The notes below the pieces were generated by a model. The model had not been told where the DNA came from. It saw only the letters and a list, made by a program, of their open reading frames with translations, and did no database searches. Shown here in pieces: positions 31,429-40,454 of a stretch of 64,000 nt of DNA (position 1 is the stretch's first letter; every line of letters starts with the position of its first letter). Both the position numbers and the translations under genes were made by a program. Origin of the DNA: a virus; the IMG/VR virus record IMGVR_UViG_3300046734_000671, positions 1-64,000 of that record. One strand, given 5' to 3'.

Positions 31429-34269
31429 TTAAAAAGTTATGCTACCAGTGCCTGCTGTAAATGTATAAACATGCCATCCGGATCTGCCGCTAGTATCTAC
31501 ACTGTAAGTTCCTGATACAGAAGATGCTGCTTGTTGTGCTGCAATAATTACTACACCAGAACCACCGGCTTGACCAGCAACACTACTACCATTACCACCT
31601 CCGCCTCCGCCAGTATTTGCGGTGCCTGCTGATGCAGAAGCTCCGCCATTACCACCTCCGCCTGCGCCACCATTAGTGTACGTTTGGGAATTCCAAGTAG
31701 CACCACCTCCGCCCCCTGCGCGAGTTACAGAAGTACCAGTTATAGAGGAAGCTAAACCAGCACCTCCTGAACCTGCCGCTGTAGTGCCTGTACCGCCATC
31801 TGTACCAGCAGCGCCTGCACCACCACCACCACCTGAACCTCTAGCACCGCCATTTGTAGACGCACCGCCCGCATTCCCTTGTCCAGAAGTACCTGCACCA
31901 CCAGTACCCCCATAACGACCACCACCACCTGAGCCACCTACTAATCCATTTCCAGCGTACGAAGCACTCGCAGGGCCTGTACCGGCTCCACCACCTCCAC
32001 CTACAGCTGTTATACTTCCAAATACAGAGTCGCTTCCATTCGTTCCATTATTATTATCAGGACTTGTACTGCCTGCGCCTCCCGCCCCTACAGTAATTGA
32101 GTAGGCCGTGCCGGGCTGTAACGTAAATCCTGTAGCAGTACGGTAACCACCAGCTCCACCACCACCTCCAGCAGCTGATCCGGCTCCACTACCCCCGCCA
32201 CCGCCGATAACTAAGTATTCTACTAATACGGTGAAAGCTAAACTAAAGTCCACTAGACGAGTTGTAGTTCTTGCTCCATCAGAGGCGCTTAAGCGAGCTC
32301 GAAAGTTGCCTGCATGAGCTGAATTACTACTAGGAGTAAAAGTGTATACTCCTGTACTTTGATTAATAGAAGGAGCGGAAGCAAGCTGAGAAGGTAAAGC
32401 ATTATTTGCTGTTTTATATGCAATACCATAATTAATAGCAAATCCTTCGGGATCTTGAGCTGTCATTGTAACTGTGCTAGTACTTCCTGAGTTTGAAAGT
32501 GCTTGTGTACTTGTAGGGGGTTCAGTAGTAATTACAGGACTTTCGTCATTTCCAGAGGCTACTACTTCCCAAGATGTGCCATTATATAAGTATAAAGTAT
32601 TCGTATCATTTGCATAAGCCAAATCAGCGGCAGTTGGACTTCCTGGAAAACCTGCAACATTAGCATAACGAGTTATTGCAGCACTAGACCCATCAGCACC
32701 AGCAGCACCAGCAGCACCTGTAGCTCCTGTAGCTCCTGTAGCTCCTGTAGCTCCTGTTTTACCTACAATTTCTACCCATTGAGAAGAATTTGCATCAGTA
32801 TAGTATACAAACAAACCACCAGCATTTGTATTGTACCATAAGTCTCCTGCACTGGGACTACTTGGTGCAGCATCTGACGTAGTTACAGATGCTCCCCCAC
32901 CTCCTCCAGACTGTGCCACCCAGTCATAGTCACTGCCGTTCCAAGATAATACCTCTCCAGAGGACGCTGTGCTTCTATTTAAATGAGTATCTACAGATGC
33001 ATCATTATAGCTTCCACCTGCTGTAACTGCTGCCTGAACAAATGCAGTTGTTGCAATCTGTGTAGTATTTGTGCCACTAGAGGCTGTTGGAGCTGCTGGC
33101 GTACCGGTAAGTGTTGGACTTGCTAAAGGTGCTTTTGCAGCTAAACTATTTGTAACTGTTGTAGAAAAACTTGCATCATCATTTAGTGCTGCTGCAAGTT
33201 CATTTAATGTATCTAAAGTTGCAGGAGCAGAATCTACAAGAGCAGAAACTTGAGTATCTACATAACTTTTGTTTGAGAGTTCTATCCAGTTTCCGCCATG
33301 TGCAAAGTATGCCGCTCCAGTTGCGTGAACGTGTGCAAACATACCATGATAAGTTGTAGCGCTAGGTAAATCAGAAAGCGCTGAATACATATTTGCGAAT
33401 AAAACTTTACCTGTTGTAATAAAATCATTGCTACCAATATCAATATCTGCATTTTTATGTGCTATAGTAGTAGGTACCCCCGTTAAAGAGCTATAAGCGC
33501 CATTAAATAAAGCAGTATTTCCTGCAAGTGCAGTTGTAGCCGAAGTTCCTAATGTAAGTGCATCAGTAATACCATACCCTGCTATAGTAGTAGGCTTACC
33601 TGTAAGAGCACTAAATGCTCCGCTAAATAAAGCGGTGTTGCCAGCAAGTGCAGTTGTGGCCGAAGTTCCTAATGTGAGAGCATCAGTAATACCATACCCT
33701 GCTATAGTTGTTGGTTTGCTAGAAAGAGAAGCAAAAACTCCATCAAATGCATCTGTAATTCCGTATCCTGATATAGTTGTTGGCTTACCGCTGAGATCAC
33801 TAAATGCGCCACTAAAGGCGGCAGTATTTCCAATCTGTAAAGTATTATTTGTACCACCACTAAGAGTTACTTGATTATTTCCACTACCAATTTTTAATTG
33901 ACCTACAATTATATTACTACTATCCGCGGAGATAGTTTGGTTGCCAAGATTTATACTTGTACCACTTAAGTGTAGATCTTTAAATTTATTTGTACTTGAG
34001 CCCAAGTCTCGAGTTTCATTTCCATCTGGAATTAAATCTCCTGCAATAGAGCTTATATCTACATTACTTATTCCAGCTCCAATAAGAGTTCTCATTTCTG
34101 CTGCAGTAATACCAGTACCAAGACTAGGAACAGTTCCATTGCTAAGTATAGCAGGACTTAAACCAGTGCCCGTTTTCCAAGCATTGTCTGCTGAAATATA
34201 AGTATAGACAACACCGTTTACTGTAACGGTATCTCCATTACTCGGACTATTTGGAAAATTATATGCCAT
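31429..34269 (-). CDS. Large mosaic tail fibre protein (946 aa)
   Basis: It combines the N-terminal unit (FPNSPSNGDTVTVNGVVYTY), GYGITDA-type repeats (about 165-270), a segment SATTYHGMFAHVHATGAAYF with a putative metal-binding His-x-His (about 305-335), a LDTLNELAAALNDD helix, TASSGTNTTQIATTAFVQAA, the carrier segment, collagen-like GATGATGATGAAGAAG (about 540-560), the cadherin/Ig-like domain and a glycine-rich end (about 700-946). Every module has relatives in the adjacent fibre genes, so it reads as a recombinant of the gene at 35726 with the glycine-rich type. Confidence 0.78.
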   Translation of the reverse strand: MAYNFPNSPSNGDTVTVNGVVYTYISADNAWKTGTGLSPAILSNGTVPSLGTGITAAEMRTLIGAGISNVDISSIAGDLIPDGNETRDLGSSTNKFKDLHLSGTSINLGNQTISADSSNIIVGQLKIGSGNNQVTLSGGTNNTLQIGNTAAFSGAFSDLSGKPTTISGYGITDAFDGVFASLSSKPTTIAGYGITDALTLGTSATTALAGNTALFSGAFSALTGKPTTIAGYGITDALTLGTSATTALAGNTALFNGAYSSLTGVPTTIAHKNADIDIGSNDFITTGKVLFANMYSALSDLPSATTYHGMFAHVHATGAAYFAHGGNWIELSNKSYVDTQVSALVDSAPATLDTLNELAAALNDDASFSTTVTNSLAAKAPLASPTLTGTPAAPTASSGTNTTQIATTAFVQAAVTAGGSYNDASVDTHLNRSTASSGEVLSWNGSDYDWVAQSGGGGGASVTTSDAAPSSPSAGDLWYNTNAGGLFVYYTDANSSQWVEIVGKTGATGATGATGATGAAGAAGADGSSAAITRYANVAGFPGSPTAADLAYANDTNTLYLYNGTSWEVVASGNDESPVITTEPPTSTQALSNSGSTSTVTMTAQDPEGFAINYGIAYKTANNALPSQLASAPSINQSTGVYTFTPSSNSAHAGNFRARLSASDGARTTTRLVDFSLAFTVLVEYLVIGGGGGSGAGSAAGGGGGAGGYRTATGFTLQPGTAYSITVGAGGAGSTSPDNNNGTNGSDSVFGSITAVGGGGGAGTGPASASYAGNGLVGGSGGGGRYGGTGGAGTSGQGNAGGASTNGGARGSGGGGGAGAAGTDGGTGTTAAGSGGAGLASSITGTSVTRAGGGGGATWNSQTYTNGGAGGGGNGGASASAGTANTGGGGGGNGSSVAGQAGGSGVVIIAAQQAASSVSGTYSVDTSGRSGWHVYTFTAGTGSITF

Positions 34270-34283
34270 TGGTTACTCCTACT

Positions 34284-35726
34284 TTAAAACGTAATGCTGC
34301 CATTGCCTGTGAAAGTATATACATAATATCCAGACCTACTACTAGTACTTAGACTATATGTACCTGTAATTGTATTTGCGGCCTGTTGAGCAGCAATAAT
34401 TACAATTCCATTGTTTCCTGCGGATGAAACCAAACTACCGTTATTCCAGATTCCCCCCTTGCCTCCATTACCTACTACACTAGCGCCTCCTCCTGTTCCA
34501 TAAGAGCCCATACTCACATCATAGCCTCCTCCAGCACCGCCTCCTGCATAGTATGTTGCAACTCCAGTAATTGAAGATTGTTTTGCAGCTCCACCATTAC
34601 CACCTAAAGCAGCGGTGCCATCTGTACCTGCTCCGCCGGCTCCGCCGCCCCCTCCAGCACCTTCATTCGAATAATCATCTCCACCGTTATTACCAAAACC
34701 TTTTCCACTATATGAAGCCTGTAATCCTAACCCTGGGCCGTCTGAAGCTCGACCAGCGCCGCCGCCGGAGCCTCCATTTAAAGCAGTTGATAAATCACTG
34801 CCAGTAAAGTTACCTACACCACCGCCACCACCGCCTCCCGTAGCAACATAAATATCAGACCCTCCAGTAGCAAAAGTACTATTACCACCTCTTGACCCAA
34901 GTGTATCCTGTGCTGTTGCAACTGCTCCTCCTGTTCCTACTGTAATATTATATGTAGTGCCCAAAGAAAATGCATATGAAGCATCTTCAACATATCCACC
35001 ACCACCACCAGCACCGCCAGCAGAATGATTACCTCCTCCTCCGCCTGCAACCAGTAAAATTCCTGCAGTAACATCAAAGGTTAAACCAAAATCTACAAAT
35101 CGAGTTGTAGTATTTGCTCCATCAGATGCACTTAATCTAGCTTTAAAGCTTCCAGCATGTGCTTGGTTATTACTTGCTGTAAAAGTATAAACTCCAGTAC
35201 TTTGATTAATAGTAGTATCCGCCGATAATTGAGTAGGCCGTACATTACTTGCAGTTTTATATGCAATTCCGTATTGAATATCAAAACCTTCTGGATCTTG
35301 AGCTACCATTGTAACTGTGCTAGTACTGCCGCCGGTTAGTGTTTGCTGAGAAGTCGGAGGCTCTGTTAAAATTACTGGAGATTCATCTCCGCTATCAATT
35401 CTATCCCATGAAGAGCCCTTTCGCACATACAAAGCATCTGTATCGTTTGCGTATGCTAAGTCTCCTTCGCTAGGGCTACCAGGAAATGCAGCAAAGTTTG
35501 CGTATACAGTTACTCCTGCACCTGACCCGCTACCAGACCCGCTACCAGAAGGATTTGTTTGCACCCACTGATTTGAAGAACCATCTTGATAATATACAAA
35601 AGTTTTTAATACGCTAGGATCAAACCATAAATCACCCGCACTAGGACTAGTAGGTGCTGTTTCTGATACAGTTACAGATGCTCCACCACTACCTGAAACA
35701 TATCTTATACTTGAATAAGTTGCCAT
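34284..35726 (-). CDS. Glycine-rich tail fibre/adhesin paralogue (480 aa)
   Basis: This paralogue lacks the usual FPNSPSNG start and begins MATYSSIRYVSGSGG, going straight into the carrier segment (APTSPSAGDLWFDPSVLKTF). A Gly-Ser linker, FAAFPGSPSEGDLAYANDTD, the cadherin/Ig-like domain (about 120-225) and a glycine-rich domain (ILLVAGGGGGNHSAGGAGGG onward) follow, ending YVYTFTGNGSITF. It overlaps the end of the gene at 35726-38593 by one base. The truncated start may be a deletion that joined two modules. Confidence 0.74.
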   Translation of the reverse strand: MATYSSIRYVSGSGGASVTVSETAPTSPSAGDLWFDPSVLKTFVYYQDGSSNQWVQTNPSGSGSGSGSGAGVTVYANFAAFPGSPSEGDLAYANDTDALYVRKGSSWDRIDSGDESPVILTEPPTSQQTLTGGSTSTVTMVAQDPEGFDIQYGIAYKTASNVRPTQLSADTTINQSTGVYTFTASNNQAHAGSFKARLSASDGANTTTRFVDFGLTFDVTAGILLVAGGGGGNHSAGGAGGGGGYVEDASYAFSLGTTYNITVGTGGAVATAQDTLGSRGGNSTFATGGSDIYVATGGGGGGGVGNFTGSDLSTALNGGSGGGAGRASDGPGLGLQASYSGKGFGNNGGDDYSNEGAGGGGGAGGAGTDGTAALGGNGGAAKQSSITGVATYYAGGGAGGGYDVSMGSYGTGGGASVVGNGGKGGIWNNGSLVSSAGNNGIVIIAAQQAANTITGTYSLSTSSRSGYYVYTFTGNGSITF

Positions 35727-38593
35727 TATCGCTCCGTTAATAACCAGCCTTGGGCTGCGTTATAGTATACCAATCCAAATGCAGCTCTAGCAGTAGATAC
35801 TGTTAAGTCCTGCGTTGCTCCTTGAATTTTATGTCCGTTTCTTGCTATTGTAATACTATTTGTTCCGGCATTTCCTGTGCCATCTATAATTCTTACCTCG
35901 TCGCCTAATGTTGCACTTGTAGGTAAGGTTATAGTAACTGCACTAGAAGTATCTACTATTAGATTATTTCCTGCCACTGCTGTATAAGAACTAGTTTTTT
36001 CTGTCCAGGTTGCAGCAGCTCCACTATTTGATACCCAATCATAGTCACTACCGTTCCAGCTTAGTACTTCTCCAGTTGCCGCAGTACTTTTATTTAAGTG
36101 AGTATCTACATTTGCATTATTATACCCTCCTGCTGAAGATACTTCTTGTTGTACAAATGCTGTAGTTGCAAGCTGAGTAGTATTTGTTCCACTGCTTGCT
36201 GTAGGAGCAACTGGTGTTCCTGAAAATGTAGGAGAGTTTGCCGTTGCTGCATCTGTTATACCATAACCAGAAAGTGTTGTAGGTTTTCCTGATAAACTAC
36301 TAAAAGCTCCATCAAAACCACTTTGGTCTATAGAACTTGGATTAGTTTGTACCCATTGATTAGAGCTGCCATCAGCATAATATACATATAACACAAGAGC
36401 ATCATCATCAAACCATAAATCCCCTGCAGAAGGACTGCTAGGAGCGCTACCAGATACAGATACATTTGCTCCAGCACTAAATCCTGATATTGCTGATTGA
36501 ACAAAAGCTGTTGTTGCAAACTGAGTTGTGTTTGTACCGCTAGTAGCTGTGGGTCCTGAAGGAGTTCCTGTAAAAGTCGGACTAGCTAAAGATGCAGCAT
36601 CTGTAATACCGTATCCTGTTAGTGTAGTGGGCTTACCTGTAAGGGAGCTAAATGTGCCACTAAATACTTCTGATTGATTTGCTAGCCGTACCCAATTACC
36701 TCCATGAGCAAAATAAGCAGCACCTGTAGCATGTACATGAGCAAACATACCATGATATGTAGTAGCACTAGGAAGATTTGCAACCTGTGAAAACATATTT
36801 GCAAAATAAACTTTGCCTGTAGTAATAAAATCATTACTGCCAATATCTGCATCTGCACCTGTAGTAAGTGCATCAGTAATACCATACCCTGCTACAGTAG
36901 TGGGTTTACCTGTAAGATTTGCAAAATTTACGCTTGCAGGGGGAGTATACGAAAATACACCCGTAGAATTATTATAGCTTAAAGCTCCTGTTCCGGAAGA
37001 TGAGTTTTGTGTAACACTTAAATCAGTTAATTCAATTTTATTATTTACAAAAGCAGTTGTTGCAATTTGAGTACTATTTGTACCTGCTGTTGCTGTAGGG
37101 GCTGTTGGTGTTCCTGTGAGTGCTGGAGATGTTAGAGGTGCTTTTAAAGAAAGATTATTAGTAACTGTTGAAGCAAAACTAGCATCATCATTTATTGCTG
37201 CGGCTAATTCATTTAGAGTATCGAGAGCTCCGGGAGCAGAGTCAATTATTGCATCTATTTTTGCTTGTACATGAGACTCTTGTATTTGCCACTCAGGAAC
37301 ACCAGAAACAGTCAAAGTAATATGAGAAGTAGCAGAATTAGAAGTTCCTGTAGAAGTATAAGTAAAACTTTTTACTTTTTTATCAAAAGCATTACCACTT
37401 GAACGAGTAAAAGAACTTTGGTTCATTACTTGAGTAGTATTATCGTGGTAAGTAACTACTCCAATTGTTGGGACATTTACTCCTGTACTACTAAATGCTT
37501 CTAAAAATAAAGGAGGGTCTATATCTACAGTGCCCGTTGGCAGTCCTGTCGAAAGAACTAGTCTGGTATCTGAAGCTCCTTGAGCAGGAATTGTAATACT
37601 ACTAGAAGAATTTGAAACAAATCTACTGTCTAAGGGAGCTATTGTTGTTCCTGCTACCTGTTTGTATAATGCCCCGGAATTAGTATCTATCCAAATTTCA
37701 TCAAATGCGGAGAAAGTAGTAGGAGCATTATCTTGAAAATATATTTTTTGAGACGTTCCTACTGCTTCTTGTACTTTACTAGTTACAAATGCTGTAGTTG
37801 CAAGCTGAGTAGTATTTGTTGCAAGTGCTGGAGTAGGCGCTGCAGCAACTCCTGTAAAACTAGGGGAAGCAATAGGAGCAGCATCAGTAATACCGTATCC
37901 TGCTAGTGTAGTCGGCTTACCTGTTAAAGCAGCAAAAGCACCACTAAAAGCATCCGTAATCCCATATCCTGCAACAGTATTAGGTTTATTTGTTACTTGT
38001 GCGAAAGATACGCTTGTTAGTGCATCGGTGATGCCGTATCCAGATACTGTTGTAGGTTTATTTGTTAAATCAGCAAAAACACCACTAAAAGCATCCGTAA
38101 TTCCATATCCTGCAATAGTAGTTGGTTTGCCAGTAAGAGCACTAAAGATTCCGTTAAAAGCATCCGTAATGCCATACCCAGATATAGTAGTAGGCTTACC
38201 TGTTAAAGCAATGAAAGAACCATTAAAAGCATCCGTAATCCCATACCCAGATAAAGTACTAGGTTTATTTGTTACCTGAGCAAAAGATACAGTCGTTAAA
38301 GCATCTGTAATACCATAGCCTGCTAGAGTAGTGGGTTTACCTGTTAAATCTCCAAAGGAACCACTAAATGCATCAGTAATACCATAGCCAGCTATGGTTG
38401 TTGGTCTACTAAGTATATCTGAAAAAGAGGGAGTATAAATTACATACCCTAAATTATTCCAAGTAGTTGCTCCATCACCTATTTTAAACTTATCAGTATT
38501 AGTTTCATACCCTAGCTCACCTTGGCTCAAAGTAGGGTTAGTACTAGTCCAGTCTGCTGAAGTGTCCCGTCTTATTTGTATTCGTGCTACCAT
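35726..38593 (-). CDS. Tail fibre with GYGITDA repeats (955 aa)
   Basis: The N-terminus (RIQIRRDTSADWTSTNPTLS, GELGYETNTDKFKIGDGATT) is the phage fibre attachment-type domain also seen in tropism-determinant proteins. Eight tandem 23-24 residue repeats of the GYGITDAF-8-TGKPTTIA type follow (about 55-240), and single copies return later. The HVHATGAAYFAHGGNW segment and the carrier segment occur in the second half. The C-terminal domain (ITLPTSATLGDEVRIIDGTG, ending LVYYNAAQGWLLTER) is typical of trimeric fibre tips. Overlaps of one base on both sides show tight coupling. Confidence 0.8.
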   Translation of the reverse strand: MVARIQIRRDTSADWTSTNPTLSQGELGYETNTDKFKIGDGATTWNNLGYVIYTPSFSDILSRPTTIAGYGITDAFSGSFGDLTGKPTTLAGYGITDALTTVSFAQVTNKPSTLSGYGITDAFNGSFIALTGKPTTISGYGITDAFNGIFSALTGKPTTIAGYGITDAFSGVFADLTNKPTTVSGYGITDALTSVSFAQVTNKPNTVAGYGITDAFSGAFAALTGKPTTLAGYGITDAAPIASPSFTGVAAAPTPALATNTTQLATTAFVTSKVQEAVGTSQKIYFQDNAPTTFSAFDEIWIDTNSGALYKQVAGTTIAPLDSRFVSNSSSSITIPAQGASDTRLVLSTGLPTGTVDIDPPLFLEAFSSTGVNVPTIGVVTYHDNTTQVMNQSSFTRSSGNAFDKKVKSFTYTSTGTSNSATSHITLTVSGVPEWQIQESHVQAKIDAIIDSAPGALDTLNELAAAINDDASFASTVTNNLSLKAPLTSPALTGTPTAPTATAGTNSTQIATTAFVNNKIELTDLSVTQNSSSGTGALSYNNSTGVFSYTPPASVNFANLTGKPTTVAGYGITDALTTGADADIGSNDFITTGKVYFANMFSQVANLPSATTYHGMFAHVHATGAAYFAHGGNWVRLANQSEVFSGTFSSLTGKPTTLTGYGITDAASLASPTFTGTPSGPTATSGTNTTQFATTAFVQSAISGFSAGANVSVSGSAPSSPSAGDLWFDDDALVLYVYYADGSSNQWVQTNPSSIDQSGFDGAFSSLSGKPTTLSGYGITDAATANSPTFSGTPVAPTASSGTNTTQLATTAFVQQEVSSAGGYNNANVDTHLNKSTAATGEVLSWNGSDYDWVSNSGAAATWTEKTSSYTAVAGNNLIVDTSSAVTITLPTSATLGDEVRIIDGTGNAGTNSITIARNGHKIQGATQDLTVSTARAAFGLVYYNAAQGWLLTER
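37881..38411 (-). repeat. Tandem 69-72 base repeats encoding GYGITDA units
   Basis: Within the fibre gene, GCATC-GTAAT-CCATA-CC-type sequence (plus-strand view) recurs every 69 or 72 bases, about eight times. Each unit encodes 23 or 24 residues with GYGITDA and T-(G/N)-K-P-(T/N/S)-T. Two units have the variant TxVSFAQVTN. The repeats are a likely substrate for slipped or unequal recombination that changes fibre length. Confidence 0.8.
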
Positions 38594-40449
38594 TATGCAG
38601 AGCCCCCATCAAGAAATATTATCACATCACTAGATACGCTTGTAGCAGTACCCCCATCAACTACAAAATTTACAGTACCTCCAGTACCGCCAACTCCTGA
38701 TTGATTTACGTTACGAAAAGCGTTAGTAGAACTATCATATGCGATTACTTGATTTTGCTGTGGACTAGTTATTGTTACATCTGTTAGTCCGCCTAAAGTT
38801 TGAGAACCTGCTTGCTGTTTAACAAACGCAGTTGTTGCTACTGTAGTATCATTACTTGTTGTAGCAGGGGTAGGTGCAGTGGGGGCCCCTGTAAAAGCAG
38901 GGTTAGACAAAGGAGCCTTCAATACCAAACTTTGAGTTATAGAACTTGCAAAATTTTCATTATCATTAAGTGCAGCTGCTAGCTCATTTAAAGTATCTAA
39001 AGTTCCTGGAGCTCCATCTACTAAAGTATTTATTTGATTATTAACAAAAGTTTGAGTAGCAAAAGTGCTCAAGTCAGGAAATGTCATAGAGAAAACGCCA
39101 CTGAGACTATTATAGCTTAGAACGCCATCTCCTGAGGGGGTTGAGTTAATAACAGATAAATCTGATCTATCTATTTTTAACTCGTTTAATACATAAGTAT
39201 CTATAGAAGAGCTACTAAATAAAAATATTTCAGTAGTAGAAGTTGCTACACCTATTTTTATGGTTGTACTACTTTTTGTTTGAGTAACTCCACCAGAATT
39301 ATTTAAGTATACAAGACTGCCAGACGTAAGATTTGAAAAACCATTAATAAGTCCGTGTATAGTTACTGGAACACTGTTAGGAGCAGTTCCTCCTGCCGCA
39401 GCAAATCCTACAAAACCTTCAGTTCCGTTTGTAGCATTTACAATTCCTACTGTTCCATTTGAAAATAATTTTACGGGGTCCAAGAAAGAAACTTGCCCAG
39501 ATACTTGGAAATTTTTTCTTAAAACCTCTGTAGCATTTTCAGCAAATCTTTCCTCTATAAGAGTGTTAGCAAAGTTTGCAGGAATTTCATTATCTTCTGT
39601 TCCTACGGAACTATTTAAGGGTAAAAGAACTCCGCCCCCAGAAGTTGAAGATAAAGAAGCTTCTCCAATTGTGATTGTACTACCAGAAAATACTGCATCT
39701 TTTACAAATAATTTATCAAATGCTTGATTTTGGCTTCCAAGATTTGCTGGGCGAACACTAATTGTATTGCCATTATCGTCCGTAAAAGTGCTGCTTATAT
39801 TCCCTACAGGAAGAATATCACCTTTAATATGTAAATTATTCCAAGCGTTGGAACTACTTCCTAAATTTTTTGTGAGCCCAGTGCGCGGAGCTAAGTCTAC
39901 ACTCAGACTTTGTAGTTCTGTTTGTACCCAGTTACTATGTATAAAATACTGACTATTATCCCCTAAAGGGATAGATACGGCACCGCTTAACTGTATAGGA
40001 CCTAAAAAAGTACCCCCCGATATTGACATTTTACTAGCAACTGCACTATTTGCTGTAGTGCCAGCAGCATTTGCAGCTCCTTGAGCATTTCCTATCTTTA
40101 CATCTAAGTCGTGTGTAAAATATTTTAGTTCTTTTTCAAGACCTACAAGACCTTTCTTAAGAGAAGTAAAATTTGTATCAATTTCAGGTATTGTAAGCAG
40201 TTCTTCGTTCGGTTTATGAGGAACTGTTGTAGTTTGATTATTTTCATGCTCGTACGACTGGTCAGTAACTTTTGTAACAACAGTTACATTTTTACTAACT
40301 TGTGCCTCCCACTCGCCCGTACCAAATGCCCCGCCCTGTTTATCATAGATATACTGAATTCCATTCCGGAGGACCGGAATGGAGTATTGATCAGCAGGAT
40401 CTGCGTATGCAGGTACCGGCAATAAGGGAGATGTACGAGAATGAGCCAT
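38593..40449 (-). CDS. Tail fibre/structural protein (618 aa)
   Basis: The N-terminus (ADPADQYSIPVLRNGIQYIY) is polar and followed by a helical stretch near 90-150 (LKKGLVGLEKELKYFTHDLD). Later parts share LDTLNELAAALNDNENFASS and TAPTPATTSNDTTVATTAFV with the two large fibres at 31429 and 35726. It ends in a beta-rich segment (GTVNFVVDGGTATSVSSDVI). It is likely a fibre shaft or connector. It lacks the FPNSPSNG unit, the Gly-rich domain and LamG domains. No enzymatic motif is visible. Confidence 0.68.
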   Translation of the reverse strand: MAHSRTSPLLPVPAYADPADQYSIPVLRNGIQYIYDKQGGAFGTGEWEAQVSKNVTVVTKVTDQSYEHENNQTTTVPHKPNEELLTIPEIDTNFTSLKKGLVGLEKELKYFTHDLDVKIGNAQGAANAAGTTANSAVASKMSISGGTFLGPIQLSGAVSIPLGDNSQYFIHSNWVQTELQSLSVDLAPRTGLTKNLGSSSNAWNNLHIKGDILPVGNISSTFTDDNGNTISVRPANLGSQNQAFDKLFVKDAVFSGSTITIGEASLSSTSGGGVLLPLNSSVGTEDNEIPANFANTLIEERFAENATEVLRKNFQVSGQVSFLDPVKLFSNGTVGIVNATNGTEGFVGFAAAGGTAPNSVPVTIHGLINGFSNLTSGSLVYLNNSGGVTQTKSSTTIKIGVATSTTEIFLFSSSSIDTYVLNELKIDRSDLSVINSTPSGDGVLSYNSLSGVFSMTFPDLSTFATQTFVNNQINTLVDGAPGTLDTLNELAAALNDNENFASSITQSLVLKAPLSNPAFTGAPTAPTPATTSNDTTVATTAFVKQQAGSQTLGGLTDVTITSPQQNQVIAYDSSTNAFRNVNQSGVGGTGGTVNFVVDGGTATSVSSDVIIFLDGGSA

Positions 40450-40454
40450 CTAAA

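Noticed and set aside
23119-35726. Diversity-generating retroelement acting on the fibre genes
   Set aside because: No reverse transcriptase gene, template repeat or adenine-specific variation was seen in the window.
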